From Vibrio celticus (GTDB taxonomy: Bacteria > Pseudomonadota > Gammaproteobacteria > Enterobacterales > Vibrionaceae): a stretch of DNA of 64,000 nucleotides. The notes beneath the pieces are model-generated. The model saw nothing but the letters and a program-made list of their open reading frames with translations. It was not told the DNA's origin and ran no database searches. The stretch lies in NCBI RefSeq assembly GCF_024347335.1, contig NZ_AP025463.1, positions 1,550,001-1,614,000 on the forward strand, written 5' to 3'. Below, one piece after another: positions 34,242 through 42,871 of the stretch (the first letter of the stretch is position 1; each line of letters opens with the position of its first letter). Made by a program: the position numbers and the translations under genes.

Positions 34242-34436
34242 TTATCGCTTCTTGGACTCAGCTTGTTTCAGTCTGTCATTTATGGATGGGTCTTCATATG
34301 TGATTGCATCAGGATCTGGGTAAGCAGGGTCGTTAACCATATCTGAGTGTAGTTGTTCAGCATCACTTAGGGACATACCATTTTGGATCCATCGAGTGAT
34401 AGTAGTTTGTTTATCTGGTGCGTTGTGGTAAGGCAA
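34242..34436 (-). CDS. Small hypothetical protein, 64 aa
   Basis: Starts at TTG 34436 with GGAG 8 bases upstream. Hydrophilic: an N-terminal ITRWIQNGMSLSDAEQLHSDM helix resembles the arm of small DNA-binding proteins, and the tail is basic (RLKQAESKKR). I do not recognise a family. It is divergent from the defence operon 240 bases away, a usual place for a regulator. Confidence 0.45.
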   Translation of the reverse strand: MPYHNAPDKQTTITRWIQNGMSLSDAEQLHSDMVNDPAYPDPDAITYEDPSINDRLKQAESKKR

Positions 34437-34677
34437 AGGAATTTCTCCGTCGGAAATATGATTGTAATCTTTACCTTGGTGCTAGTTAGCTGAATTTAAA
34501 GCCCTTTAGCCTAATCCTACTTATCAAAACTGTAAACTGAGTGGGTGGTCACGTAATGTGTAAAAAATACGCAACTGTATACTTATCTCGACAAAGATCA
34601 TTGTCCATTCCCCAATTTTCCCATATTCTCTCACTATCAATTCTGATGAATTAAACCAACATGAGATAACACTCTGA

Positions 34678-34854
34678 ATGGTAGACCAAATTTTAACCTT
34701 GAAAGAGGTGGCTGCTTATTTAAAGTTGGCCGAAAAAACAGCATATAGATTAGCAAGCGAAGGAAAGCTTCCTGGTTTCAAAGTCGGCGGTTCATGGCGC
34801 TTCAAACGTGAAGACCTTGAAGCGTGGATAGAAGAGAATAAGAGCAAGCAATGA
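34678..34854 (+). CDS. Excisionase-type HTH regulator heading the hsd operon
   Basis: 58 residues with the HTH_17 pattern: LTLKEVAAYLKLAEKTAYRLASEGKLPGFKVGGSWRF followed by KREDLEAWIEE. Its stop overlaps the start of hsdM1 in ATGA (34851-34854), so it is translated with the restriction operon. A small HTH gene ahead of restriction genes could control their timing, like C proteins, although those are of a different HTH class. It could also be an element excisionase. Confidence 0.75.
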   Translation: MVDQILTLKEVAAYLKLAEKTAYRLASEGKLPGFKVGGSWRFKREDLEAWIEENKSKQ

Positions 34855-36350
34855 CATTAATAAATCTCAAAGACTTAGAAGCGCACCTTTGGCATGCGGC
34901 TCACATCATTACGGGGCCTATTGACGCTTCAGACTACAAAACTTACATCTTCCCAATCCTATTCTTTAAGCGCATCTGTGATGTATACGATGAAGAATTC
35001 GAAGAGGCGATGGAGCAAGTGGGTGATGAAGAGCTTGCGAAAGGCGATATGTTTCACCGCATTCAAATTCCAGCCAACTGTCATTGGAAAGATGTGTTTG
35101 CAGAAACCAAGGATATCGGCCAAGCCCTAAAAGATTCATTCCGTGGTATTGAGCTAGAAAACCCACAGTTACATGGCATTTTTGGTGATGCGAGCTGGAC
35201 CAACAAAGAGCGACTATCAGACGAACTGCTATCGACACTACTCAACCATTTCAACAAGGTTAACCTTGGTGTATCGAGTGTGCGTAATGATGATATGGGC
35301 CGTGCTTACGAATATCTCATCAAGCGCTTTGCTGATAAAGCAAACAAGAAAGCAGGTGAGTTCTATACGCCACGTACCATTGTTCGTCTTATGGTCAATA
35401 TTCTAGATCCACAAGCTAATGAAAGTGTATATGACCCGGCTTGTGGTACAGGCGGTATGCTGCTTGAAACCATTCACCATGTTAAAGAGAGTGGCGGCGA
35501 CCCACGTCTTCTAAAAATCAAAGGTCAAGAGAAGAACCTGACTACCGAAGCGATTGCTCGAATGAACCTGTTCCTACATGGACAAGAAGATTTTGAGATT
35601 GTTCGTGGTGATACACTTCGTGATCCTAAGTTTCTGAAAAATGACCGACTAGAAGATTTTGACTGCGTAATCGCAAACCCACCATTTAGCTTAAAAGAGT
35701 GGGGACATGATTATTGGACAAGTGATCCTTATGGCCGTGCAAGCTTTGGTCTAGCACCAAAAACGAACGGAGATTTTGCTTGGGTTCAGCATATGTTCAC
35801 TTCATTGAACGATGAAGGGCGCATGGCGGTAGTGCTGCCACATGGTGTGCTTTTCCGTGGTGGTGCAGAAGGTAAAATCAGAACCAAACTATTAAAAGAG
35901 AATCGCATCGTGGCGGTAATCGGCGTTGCTTCAAACCTGTTCTACGGTACAGGCATCCCTGCTTGTATTCTCGTATTGCGTAAAGCAAGACCAGAAGAGC
36001 ATAAAGGCCATGTTCTGATTGTGAATGCGGAAGAGATCTTTACTAAAGGCCGAGCGCAAAACACCTTGTCAGAGCCTCAAGCTGATGAGATTTACGACAT
36101 CTATCAGAACATGCGTACCAAAGGCCCTAAGGCAGACGACATTGAAGGTGTTGCACGTTGGGTGCCACATAGCGAGATTGAAGAGAACGACTTCAATTTG
36201 AACATTGCTCGTTATGTACAAAAGCCGCTAGAAGAAGAAACCATTACCGTTGAAGAAGCATTGAAAGATTTCCAGCAAAAATTAGCAGCCTTAGAGGCCG
36301 CTGAGCAAGAGTTAGAAGCCTTGTTAATCAAAGAGGGCTTTGAGCTATGA
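34851..36350 (+). CDS. hsdM: Type I restriction-modification methylase subunit HsdM, copy 1
   Basis: 499 residues. The HsdM N-terminal helical domain (1-150, DASDYKTYIFPILFFKRICDVYDEE) precedes the methylase core. The core has EFYTPR (170-175), the SAM motif DPACGTGG (195-202) and the N6-adenine motif NPPF (276-279). All catalytic parts are present. It ends with a Glu-rich coiled coil and overlaps the second methylase by ATGA. It methylates adenine in the type I recognition site once complexed with HsdS. Confidence 0.9.
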   Translation: MTLINLKDLEAHLWHAAHIITGPIDASDYKTYIFPILFFKRICDVYDEEFEEAMEQVGDEELAKGDMFHRIQIPANCHWKDVFAETKDIGQALKDSFRGIELENPQLHGIFGDASWTNKERLSDELLSTLLNHFNKVNLGVSSVRNDDMGRAYEYLIKRFADKANKKAGEFYTPRTIVRLMVNILDPQANESVYDPACGTGGMLLETIHHVKESGGDPRLLKIKGQEKNLTTEAIARMNLFLHGQEDFEIVRGDTLRDPKFLKNDRLEDFDCVIANPPFSLKEWGHDYWTSDPYGRASFGLAPKTNGDFAWVQHMFTSLNDEGRMAVVLPHGVLFRGGAEGKIRTKLLKENRIVAVIGVASNLFYGTGIPACILVLRKARPEEHKGHVLIVNAEEIFTKGRAQNTLSEPQADEIYDIYQNMRTKGPKADDIEGVARWVPHSEIEENDFNLNIARYVQKPLEEETITVEEALKDFQQKLAALEAAEQELEALLIKEGFEL

Positions 36351-37831
36351 ATAAAAACAAATTAGAAGATCTACTGTGGGGCGCTGCCGAGTTCCTGCGT
36401 GGCCAAATTGATGCGTCTGATTACAAGCAGTACGTATTCCCACTGTTGTTCTTTAAGCGTCTATCGGATGTATATCTAGAAGAGTATAACGAGGCGCTAG
36501 AGTTGCACGAAGGTGACGCGGAATATGCAGCGATGTCGATGTACCACCGTTTTGATATTCCAGAAGAGGCAAGCTGGGAGAAAGTTCGCAACACGAGCAA
36601 AGACATTGGTGAAGCCATTCAGAATGCACTGCGTTTGATTGAAGCAAAGAATGAGCGTTTGCATGGTGTATTTGGTGATGCGCAATGGACCAATAAAGAT
36701 CGTCTTCCGGATCATCTACTCTCTGACCTTATTCAGCATTTCAGCAAAATCCCATTAGGGATTAAGTCGGTTGCTCAAGATGATTTGGGTGAAGCTTACG
36801 AATACCTGATAAAAAAGTTTGCGGATGACTCAGGCCATACGGCTGCCGAGTTCTATACCAACCGTACCGTTGTGCATTTGATGACTCGTATCATGAAGCT
36901 TAAGCCGGGTGAGAGTGCGTACGATCCAACCTGTGGTACGGGCGGTATGTTGCTTAATGCAGTGATGGATTTGCGTTCTCAAGGTGAAGAGTGGCGTGGC
37001 GTGCATTTGTATGGCCAAGAAGTAAACCTGTTAACCTCTGCTATTGCACGTATGAACATGTTCCTGCATGACATTGAAGAGTTCGATGTTATGCGTGGCG
37101 ATACTTTAGGCGATCCTAAGTTTATCGAGAACGACCAGCTCAAACAGTTTGATGTTATTTTCGCTAACCCTCCGTATTCCATTAAAAAGTGGAACCGTGA
37201 AAAGTTCGCCGCTGACCCGTATGGGCGCAATATGTACGGTGTGCCACCACAAGGTTGTGCGGATTACGGTTTCTATACCCATATCATCAAAAGCTTAAAG
37301 CCGGATACTGGTCGTGCAGCCATGCTTTGGCCTCACGGTGTGCTGTTCCGTGATTCTGAGCAAGCAATTCGTAAGCAGGTGATTGAATCTGACATTATTG
37401 AAGCGGTGATAGGTCTTGGACCAAACCTGTTTTATAACTCTTCGATGGAATCCTGCATTGTTGTTCTTAACAAGAATAAGCCATTGACTAGAAAGAATAA
37501 GGTACTTTTTATTGATGCTAAAAATGAAATAACTAGCATAAAATCAAATTATTTCTTGTCAGAGAAAAATATCAAGAATATATGCAGCGACTTTAATTAT
37601 ACTTCGGGCGAATCAAGAGAGTGCACTTTGGTTAGTATCGATGAAATAGAAAGGTACAACTTTAATCTGTCATTACCATTGTACCTTCACCAAGATTCTG
37701 GCATGCCGAATCAAAACATCGGAACCTCAATAGAGGATTGGAAGGCCGATCAAGCGAAGTCTCATAGCCATGTAAAAGAAATTAAGAGTTTGCTAGGGGA
37801 TTTAGATATCAATTGGGGCTGCAATGAATAA
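36347..37831 (+). CDS. hsdM: Type I restriction-modification methylase subunit HsdM, copy 2
   Basis: 494 residues, a diverged paralogue of the first. Same order: DASDYKQYVFPLLFFKRLSD, EFYTNR (168-173), DPTCGTGG (193-200), NPPY (274-277). Both SAM and catalytic motifs are intact, so it is not an inactive decoy. From about residue 378 (base 37480) the DNA becomes clearly more AT-rich and the protein loses similarity to copy 1. The 3' end overlaps hsdS by 8 bases. A type I operon with two M genes is unusual. Confidence 0.88.
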   Translation: MNKNKLEDLLWGAAEFLRGQIDASDYKQYVFPLLFFKRLSDVYLEEYNEALELHEGDAEYAAMSMYHRFDIPEEASWEKVRNTSKDIGEAIQNALRLIEAKNERLHGVFGDAQWTNKDRLPDHLLSDLIQHFSKIPLGIKSVAQDDLGEAYEYLIKKFADDSGHTAAEFYTNRTVVHLMTRIMKLKPGESAYDPTCGTGGMLLNAVMDLRSQGEEWRGVHLYGQEVNLLTSAIARMNMFLHDIEEFDVMRGDTLGDPKFIENDQLKQFDVIFANPPYSIKKWNREKFAADPYGRNMYGVPPQGCADYGFYTHIIKSLKPDTGRAAMLWPHGVLFRDSEQAIRKQVIESDIIEAVIGLGPNLFYNSSMESCIVVLNKNKPLTRKNKVLFIDAKNEITSIKSNYFLSEKNIKNICSDFNYTSGESRECTLVSIDEIERYNFNLSLPLYLHQDSGMPNQNIGTSIEDWKADQAKSHSHVKEIKSLLGDLDINWGCNE

Positions 37832-38981
37832 GCAAGTTATTAAACTAAAGGACATATGTCGAGAGCCAAAACTTACTAGCTCGGAGCCTTTAAAAGATGG
37901 TTATGACAACTATATAGGTTTAGAACACATAGATTCGAATTCTCTAACGCTTTCTCGTTGGGGTAGTGTAGCTCAAGATAAACCTAGTTTTACTCGAGTG
38001 TTCAAAAAGGGCCACATACTGCTTGGCAAGAGGCGCCCTTATCTAAGAAAAGCGGCAATAGCGAGTTTTGACGGAATATGTTCTGGAGACATTATTGTCT
38101 TGGAGGCCAATGAGTCAGTGGTTGACCCAGAACTTTTTCCATTTTTGATCCATTCCAATACAGTCTGGTCTCATGCGATAAAAACTTCATCAGGTTCTTT
38201 ATCTCCTAGAACGAAATTCAAAGATTTAGGGCAGGTTGAGTTTTCGCTACCAGACCTTGCAGGACAAAAAATGCTTGCTAATGATTTGCTGAATATTCAG
38301 AGGAATAGAATCTCTGTGGAGCAGCAAATTGAAGCGACTTCTCAACTGATATCATCACTGCTTCAGAAAACATGTGGCTCTCTAGGGAAGTACAGTCCTA
38401 CGGATAACCTTGATGATCGTTGTTCGAAAGGCTCTGTGGTTGTGAGACTAAAGGACATCCTTGTCAAGGTTAGTAGGCCTGTAAAGTTATCGGATGATAC
38501 AGAATATGGAACTGTAGTTGCGAGGAGAGCTTTTGGTGGTGTGGAAGCGCGGGAAGTTATTCTTGGCAAAAATATTAAAGTAAAAAGTCAGTTTGAGATA
38601 AGAGAAGGTGACTTTCTCATATCCAAACGACAAATCGTTCATGGCGGTTGTGGTGTAGTACCAAAGTCCCTCACTGGCAGCGTTGTATCGAATGAATATG
38701 ATGTGTTCAATGCGAAAGATGGTTTAGATATGAGTTTCTTTGCTTGGTTAGTTAAAACCCCAAGATTAAGGAACTACTTTTTTATTAATAGTGTTGGGAT
38801 ACATATTGAGAAAATGTTATTCAAAACAGAGCATTGGCTCAATATGCCTATTATCTTGCCACCTATTGCCATACAAAGGACAATTGCAAAGTCACTAAAT
38901 GAACTTGATGCATTTAGACGATTGCAATTCGGAAAAATAGATCATCTCGAAGAGATAAAAACGCACTTGTTGAGCGAGTAA
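37824..38981 (+). CDS. hsdS: Type I restriction-modification specificity subunit HsdS
   Basis: 385 residues. Two target-recognition halves: TRD1 about 1-165 (YIGLEHIDSNSLTLSRWGS, GHILLGKRRPYLRKAA) and TRD2 about 205-370 (FEIREGDFLISKRQIVHGGCG). Each is followed by the conserved helix (QQIEATSQLISSLLQ; LNELDAFRRLQ). The recognition sequence cannot be read off. AT-rich like the end of hsdM2, so the hsdM2 tail and hsdS probably arrived together. hsdR begins 2 bases after its stop. Confidence 0.88.
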   Translation: MNKQVIKLKDICREPKLTSSEPLKDGYDNYIGLEHIDSNSLTLSRWGSVAQDKPSFTRVFKKGHILLGKRRPYLRKAAIASFDGICSGDIIVLEANESVVDPELFPFLIHSNTVWSHAIKTSSGSLSPRTKFKDLGQVEFSLPDLAGQKMLANDLLNIQRNRISVEQQIEATSQLISSLLQKTCGSLGKYSPTDNLDDRCSKGSVVVRLKDILVKVSRPVKLSDDTEYGTVVARRAFGGVEAREVILGKNIKVKSQFEIREGDFLISKRQIVHGGCGVVPKSLTGSVVSNEYDVFNAKDGLDMSFFAWLVKTPRLRNYFFINSVGIHIEKMLFKTEHWLNMPIILPPIAIQRTIAKSLNELDAFRRLQFGKIDHLEEIKTHLLSE

Positions 38982-38982
38982 T

Positions 38983-41900
38983 ATGTCAAATTTTAACGAA
39001 CAAACCGTCACAGAAAATGGAATCATTGACCGTTTAAAAGGCTTAAACGAAGTAAAGTGGAATTATTGCCATGGTGAGAGCTTACCTAAGCAAACTCACG
39101 ATATCTTCGTTGATACCTGGCTTAAAGATGCGCTTTGTTCGTTAAATCCCGATATTGGTAACAATCCCGATTACGCTGATGAAGTGATTTACAAACTTCG
39201 TGGCTTGATGTTGGAAGCTAAGCACACGGGCTTAGTCAAAGCCAATGAGAATTTCCATGAATGGTTAATGGCAGAAAAAAGCCTACCGTTTGGTGAGAAC
39301 GGCGACCATATCACTATCAAGTTGATTGATTTTGATACCCCTGAAAACAACCACTTTGTTGTTTCTCAACAGGTTCACTTCATTGCCGCGACAGAGGTGT
39401 TCTTCGATATCGTTCTGTATGTAAACGGTATTCCGTTGGTGGTGGGGGAAGTAAAATCTGCCACTCGTCCAAGTGTCACTTGGCAAGATGGTGCTGCTGA
39501 TTTTATGGGTGGCCAAAAGCACTATTGGAAAAATGTTGAGCCGTTCTTCGTACCAAATCTTTTATGCTTTGCTTCTGAAGGTCGCACTTTTGCTTATGGT
39601 GCGATTAATGCCCGAGTTAAAGATTGGGGGCCATGGCATAAAACCGATCAGCGAGATGAGATTCCTGCAAGTTTAGCTACCGTGCTTGATAGCTGTGAAG
39701 GCTTATTGAACCCAGAAACCTTGCTGCAAATGCTAGAGTCTTTTGCGCTGTTTTCAACGGTGAAGACAGGTAAAGACACGCCACCTAAACGCATTAAAAT
39801 CTTACCGCGTTATCCGCAATTTGAAGCCGCAAAGCAAATTGTTGAGCGTGTAAAAAATGGTTATCCGAAAAAAGGACTTATCTGGCACTTCCAAGGTTCA
39901 GGTAAGTCCTTGCTTATGCTCTATGCGGCTCGCATGCTTCGTGCTGATAACAAATTGAAAAATCCAACCGTCTTGATTGTGGTAGACCGTCGAGACCTCG
40001 ATAGCCAAATTAATGAAACCTTCGGTGGGGCCGATGTTAAAAACCTCACCAAAGTACAAAGCTGTAAAAAGCTTGGCGAGCATATAGAACAAGATAGTCG
40101 CGGCATTTTGATAACAACAGTTTTTAAGTTTAAAGACGTTGAAATCGATGAGAGCAATGAAAACGGTCTAAACAGTCGTGACAATATTATCGTGCTGGTG
40201 GATGAAGCGCACCGTACTCAAGAAGGCTCTCTTGGCGACAAGATGCGTTGGGCGCTGCCTCATGCTCACTTCTATGGTTTAACTGGTACACCAATTTCTG
40301 GTATCGATCGCAATACCTTTAAACTCTTTGGTGCCGAAGAGGATGAAGGTCGCTACATGAACCGCTACAGCTATAAGCAGTCCATACGAGATAAAGCGAC
40401 AAATGCAGTGAAGTTTGAGCCTCGTTTGGCTGAGCTTCGTGTGGATCGTGCCGCAATTGATGAAGCCTTTGAACAAATGGTCAAAGACAACGACCTGGAC
40501 GATGATGAGAAAATGGCATTGTCTAAACGTGCTGGCCGCTTAGCGATTATGTTGAAGGCGCCAAAACGCATGGCGGCAGTAAGCGAAGATATTGCCAATC
40601 ACTTTGTAAGCCATGTAAAGCCGAAGCAGATGAAAGGCATGGTTGTGGTCTATGACCGAGATGCCTGTGTTCAGATGTATTATTTACTCGGTAAGAAACT
40701 GGGCTTTGATGCGGTAGAAGTGGTCATGAATGTCGACCAAGCTCCAATCAAAGATGAAGACGCAAGTAAGAAAGGCAAGGTTAACAAGGACTGGCGTAAA
40801 TGGAAGCAAGACCTTGAGCTGCCTATCAAAGAGTCCGATTTTGAACGTTGGCAAGAGATTGATGGTAATGACCAAAAGCAGAAGAGCCTGATTGAGGATT
40901 ACAAAGATCCAAAACAACCACTTCAACTGCTGATTGTGACCGCAAAACTGTTGACCGGATTTGATGCGCCTATCTGTTACTGCATGTACTTAGATAAGCC
41001 ATTACGTGACCATACCTTGTTGCAGGCAATGTGTCGTACTAACCGTCTGTACGAGACAGATAACGTCAGTAAGCAAATGGGCCTCATCATTGATTACCTA
41101 GGCGTATTCGAGAATCTGCGTACCGCACTCGCTTACGATCCTGAAGAGATCGACGGCGTGGTAGAAGGTATCGAGGCCTTTAAAGAGCTCCTGCCAGCTC
41201 AACTAGATAAGTGTTTAAGCTTCTTCCCTAACGTCGACAGAACCATCGACGGCTTTGAAGGTATTATGGCTGCGCAAGCTTGTTTGCCTACCAATGAAAA
41301 GCGTGATGAATTTGCAGCCTCTTTCGGAGTGTTAGCTAAGTTGTGGTCGGCGATTAACCCAGACGCGTTCTTAACGCCTTATCGAGCTGATTATAAATGG
41401 TTGGTTCAAATATATGAATCTGTCCGCCCTGTAGGGCAGACGGGCTCTCTCGTGTGGGCTGCGCTAGGTCCAGAAACAATTAAGATGATCCACGAGCATA
41501 CTGATATCAATCGCATTCGTGATGATATTGATGAATTGGTTATGGATGAGCACGCTATATTCACGTTGACTGAGAAAGAACAAGAGAAGCGCGCAAGCCA
41601 GCTTGAAATTGATCTAATGGGCCGTTTACGTGGGAGCGGAAATCCACAGTTCGTAGCACTTGGTGAGAGACTAGAAAAGCTTCGCCAGGATTATGAAGCA
41701 GGTGTAATTAAAGCAATCGACTGGCTAAAAGGGCTACTTGATACAGCTAAGGATACCGTTCAAGCCGAACGTGAAACGGGTGATTCACCAGTGACCCAAG
41801 AAGACAATAAACAAGCACTAACCAAACTGTTCTTAGAAACTCGCCCAGAAAGCACACCAAAGCTTATCGGTGATGTCGTGGAACAAATAGACAAGATTGT

Positions 41901-42051
41901 AAAAGCCAAACGCTTTAAGGGCTGGCAGAGCTCGAACAGTGGCCCAAGAGAGATTCAAAAGGCATTGTTACTGACGCTTGCTCAGTTTGGTTTAGGAAAA
42001 GACAAAGAGCTGTTCGCCAAGGCGTACGGTTATATTGAAGAGCATTATTAG
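38983..42051 (+). CDS. hsdR: Type I restriction endonuclease subunit HsdR
   Basis: 1022 residues. N-terminal PD-(D/E)xK nuclease with D142 and E156-V-K158 (LVVGEVKSATRP). Superfamily 2 translocase with Walker A FQGSGKS (303-309), DEAH at 407-410, then TGTPISG, and a C-terminal helicase half with GFDAP and QAMCRTNR. The C-terminal helical part contacts the methylase. It cuts unmodified DNA after ATP-driven translocation. hamA starts 10 bases after the stop. Confidence 0.92.
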   Translation: MSNFNEQTVTENGIIDRLKGLNEVKWNYCHGESLPKQTHDIFVDTWLKDALCSLNPDIGNNPDYADEVIYKLRGLMLEAKHTGLVKANENFHEWLMAEKSLPFGENGDHITIKLIDFDTPENNHFVVSQQVHFIAATEVFFDIVLYVNGIPLVVGEVKSATRPSVTWQDGAADFMGGQKHYWKNVEPFFVPNLLCFASEGRTFAYGAINARVKDWGPWHKTDQRDEIPASLATVLDSCEGLLNPETLLQMLESFALFSTVKTGKDTPPKRIKILPRYPQFEAAKQIVERVKNGYPKKGLIWHFQGSGKSLLMLYAARMLRADNKLKNPTVLIVVDRRDLDSQINETFGGADVKNLTKVQSCKKLGEHIEQDSRGILITTVFKFKDVEIDESNENGLNSRDNIIVLVDEAHRTQEGSLGDKMRWALPHAHFYGLTGTPISGIDRNTFKLFGAEEDEGRYMNRYSYKQSIRDKATNAVKFEPRLAELRVDRAAIDEAFEQMVKDNDLDDDEKMALSKRAGRLAIMLKAPKRMAAVSEDIANHFVSHVKPKQMKGMVVVYDRDACVQMYYLLGKKLGFDAVEVVMNVDQAPIKDEDASKKGKVNKDWRKWKQDLELPIKESDFERWQEIDGNDQKQKSLIEDYKDPKQPLQLLIVTAKLLTGFDAPICYCMYLDKPLRDHTLLQAMCRTNRLYETDNVSKQMGLIIDYLGVFENLRTALAYDPEEIDGVVEGIEAFKELLPAQLDKCLSFFPNVDRTIDGFEGIMAAQACLPTNEKRDEFAASFGVLAKLWSAINPDAFLTPYRADYKWLVQIYESVRPVGQTGSLVWAALGPETIKMIHEHTDINRIRDDIDELVMDEHAIFTLTEKEQEKRASQLEIDLMGRLRGSGNPQFVALGERLEKLRQDYEAGVIKAIDWLKGLLDTAKDTVQAERETGDSPVTQEDNKQALTKLFLETRPESTPKLIGDVVEQIDKIVKAKRFKGWQSSNSGPREIQKALLLTLAQFGLGKDKELFAKAYGYIEEHY

Positions 42052-42061
42052 GAAATAAAAA

Positions 42062-42871
42062 ATGCCGTGGACTAATGCGCATATTCAGTGGCTACAAGAT
42101 ACAGGTAGTGCTTTAAAACTAGCATGTGGTAAGCAAGCGCCTGTTTATCGTTTTCATCACGATGTAAATGATCAAACTAAAATGGCTGCGTGGGCTAAGC
42201 ATTTTAGGAATCACTATTGTGATGACAATCAAATAGATTTATTCAAGGCTCCAGGGCAATCCCGAGCTGATTATTTACTATCGATGAGATTTCCTAGTAG
42301 CACGACCGCACCAGGCCCAAGTATTCGAGCAGGAGATTTTGCTGAAATACTGGTCGCAGATTATTTGACGTATTTACATGACTACACGGTTCCTAGAACG
42401 CGTTATGACCGAAAAGGTGTGCCGAATGAATCTACCAAGGGCTCTGATGTGTTGGCTTTTAAGTATAACCAAGCCAGCCCTGTCGATGATGAGCTGTTAG
42501 TCTATGAAGTTAAAGCTAAGTTAAGTGCGGGATCTAAACCAATGCTTCAAGAAGCTATAGAACACTCAGCGAAAGACCACTTACGCTTGGCAGAATCTCT
42601 GCATGGGATAAAGCAAAGGATGATTGATCGAAATGAGCTGACTAGTGTTGGCATGATCAATAGGTTTCAGGATTCTGTAAATCAGCCTTATCAATTGAGG
42701 TTCGGTGCTGCTGCGGTCTGTTCTGATAGCGCGTATGATGCAACTTTGCTCGCTGAAGCTGATACCACAGCGCATCCGCATGCACAAGATTTGGAGTTAT
42801 TAGCTATTCAAGGAAGTGAGTTAATGGCACTTGCTCACGCACTTTACGAGAGGGCTGCTCATGAGATTTGA
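42062..42871 (+). CDS. hamA: Hachiman anti-phage nuclease HamA (DUF1837)
   Basis: 269 residues. A PD-(D/E)xK-like site: D129 in KGSDVLAF and E149-V-K151 in LLVYEVKAKLS, preceded by SIRAGDFAEILVADYL, the DUF1837 hallmark. In Hachiman, HamA is a nuclease kept off by the helicase HamB and released on damaged or foreign DNA ends. It follows hsdR at 10 bases and overlaps hamB, so it is probably on the restriction transcript. Confidence 0.85.
   Translation: MPWTNAHIQWLQDTGSALKLACGKQAPVYRFHHDVNDQTKMAAWAKHFRNHYCDDNQIDLFKAPGQSRADYLLSMRFPSSTTAPGPSIRAGDFAEILVADYLTYLHDYTVPRTRYDRKGVPNESTKGSDVLAFKYNQASPVDDELLVYEVKAKLSAGSKPMLQEAIEHSAKDHLRLAESLHGIKQRMIDRNELTSVGMINRFQDSVNQPYQLRFGAAAVCSDSAYDATLLAEADTTAHPHAQDLELLAIQGSELMALAHALYERAAHEI

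Noticed and set aside
34678..34854. Calling the 58-aa HTH gene a classical restriction C protein
   Set aside because: C proteins are Xre-type; this one has an excisionase/MerR-like pattern, so only a general regulator role is proposed.
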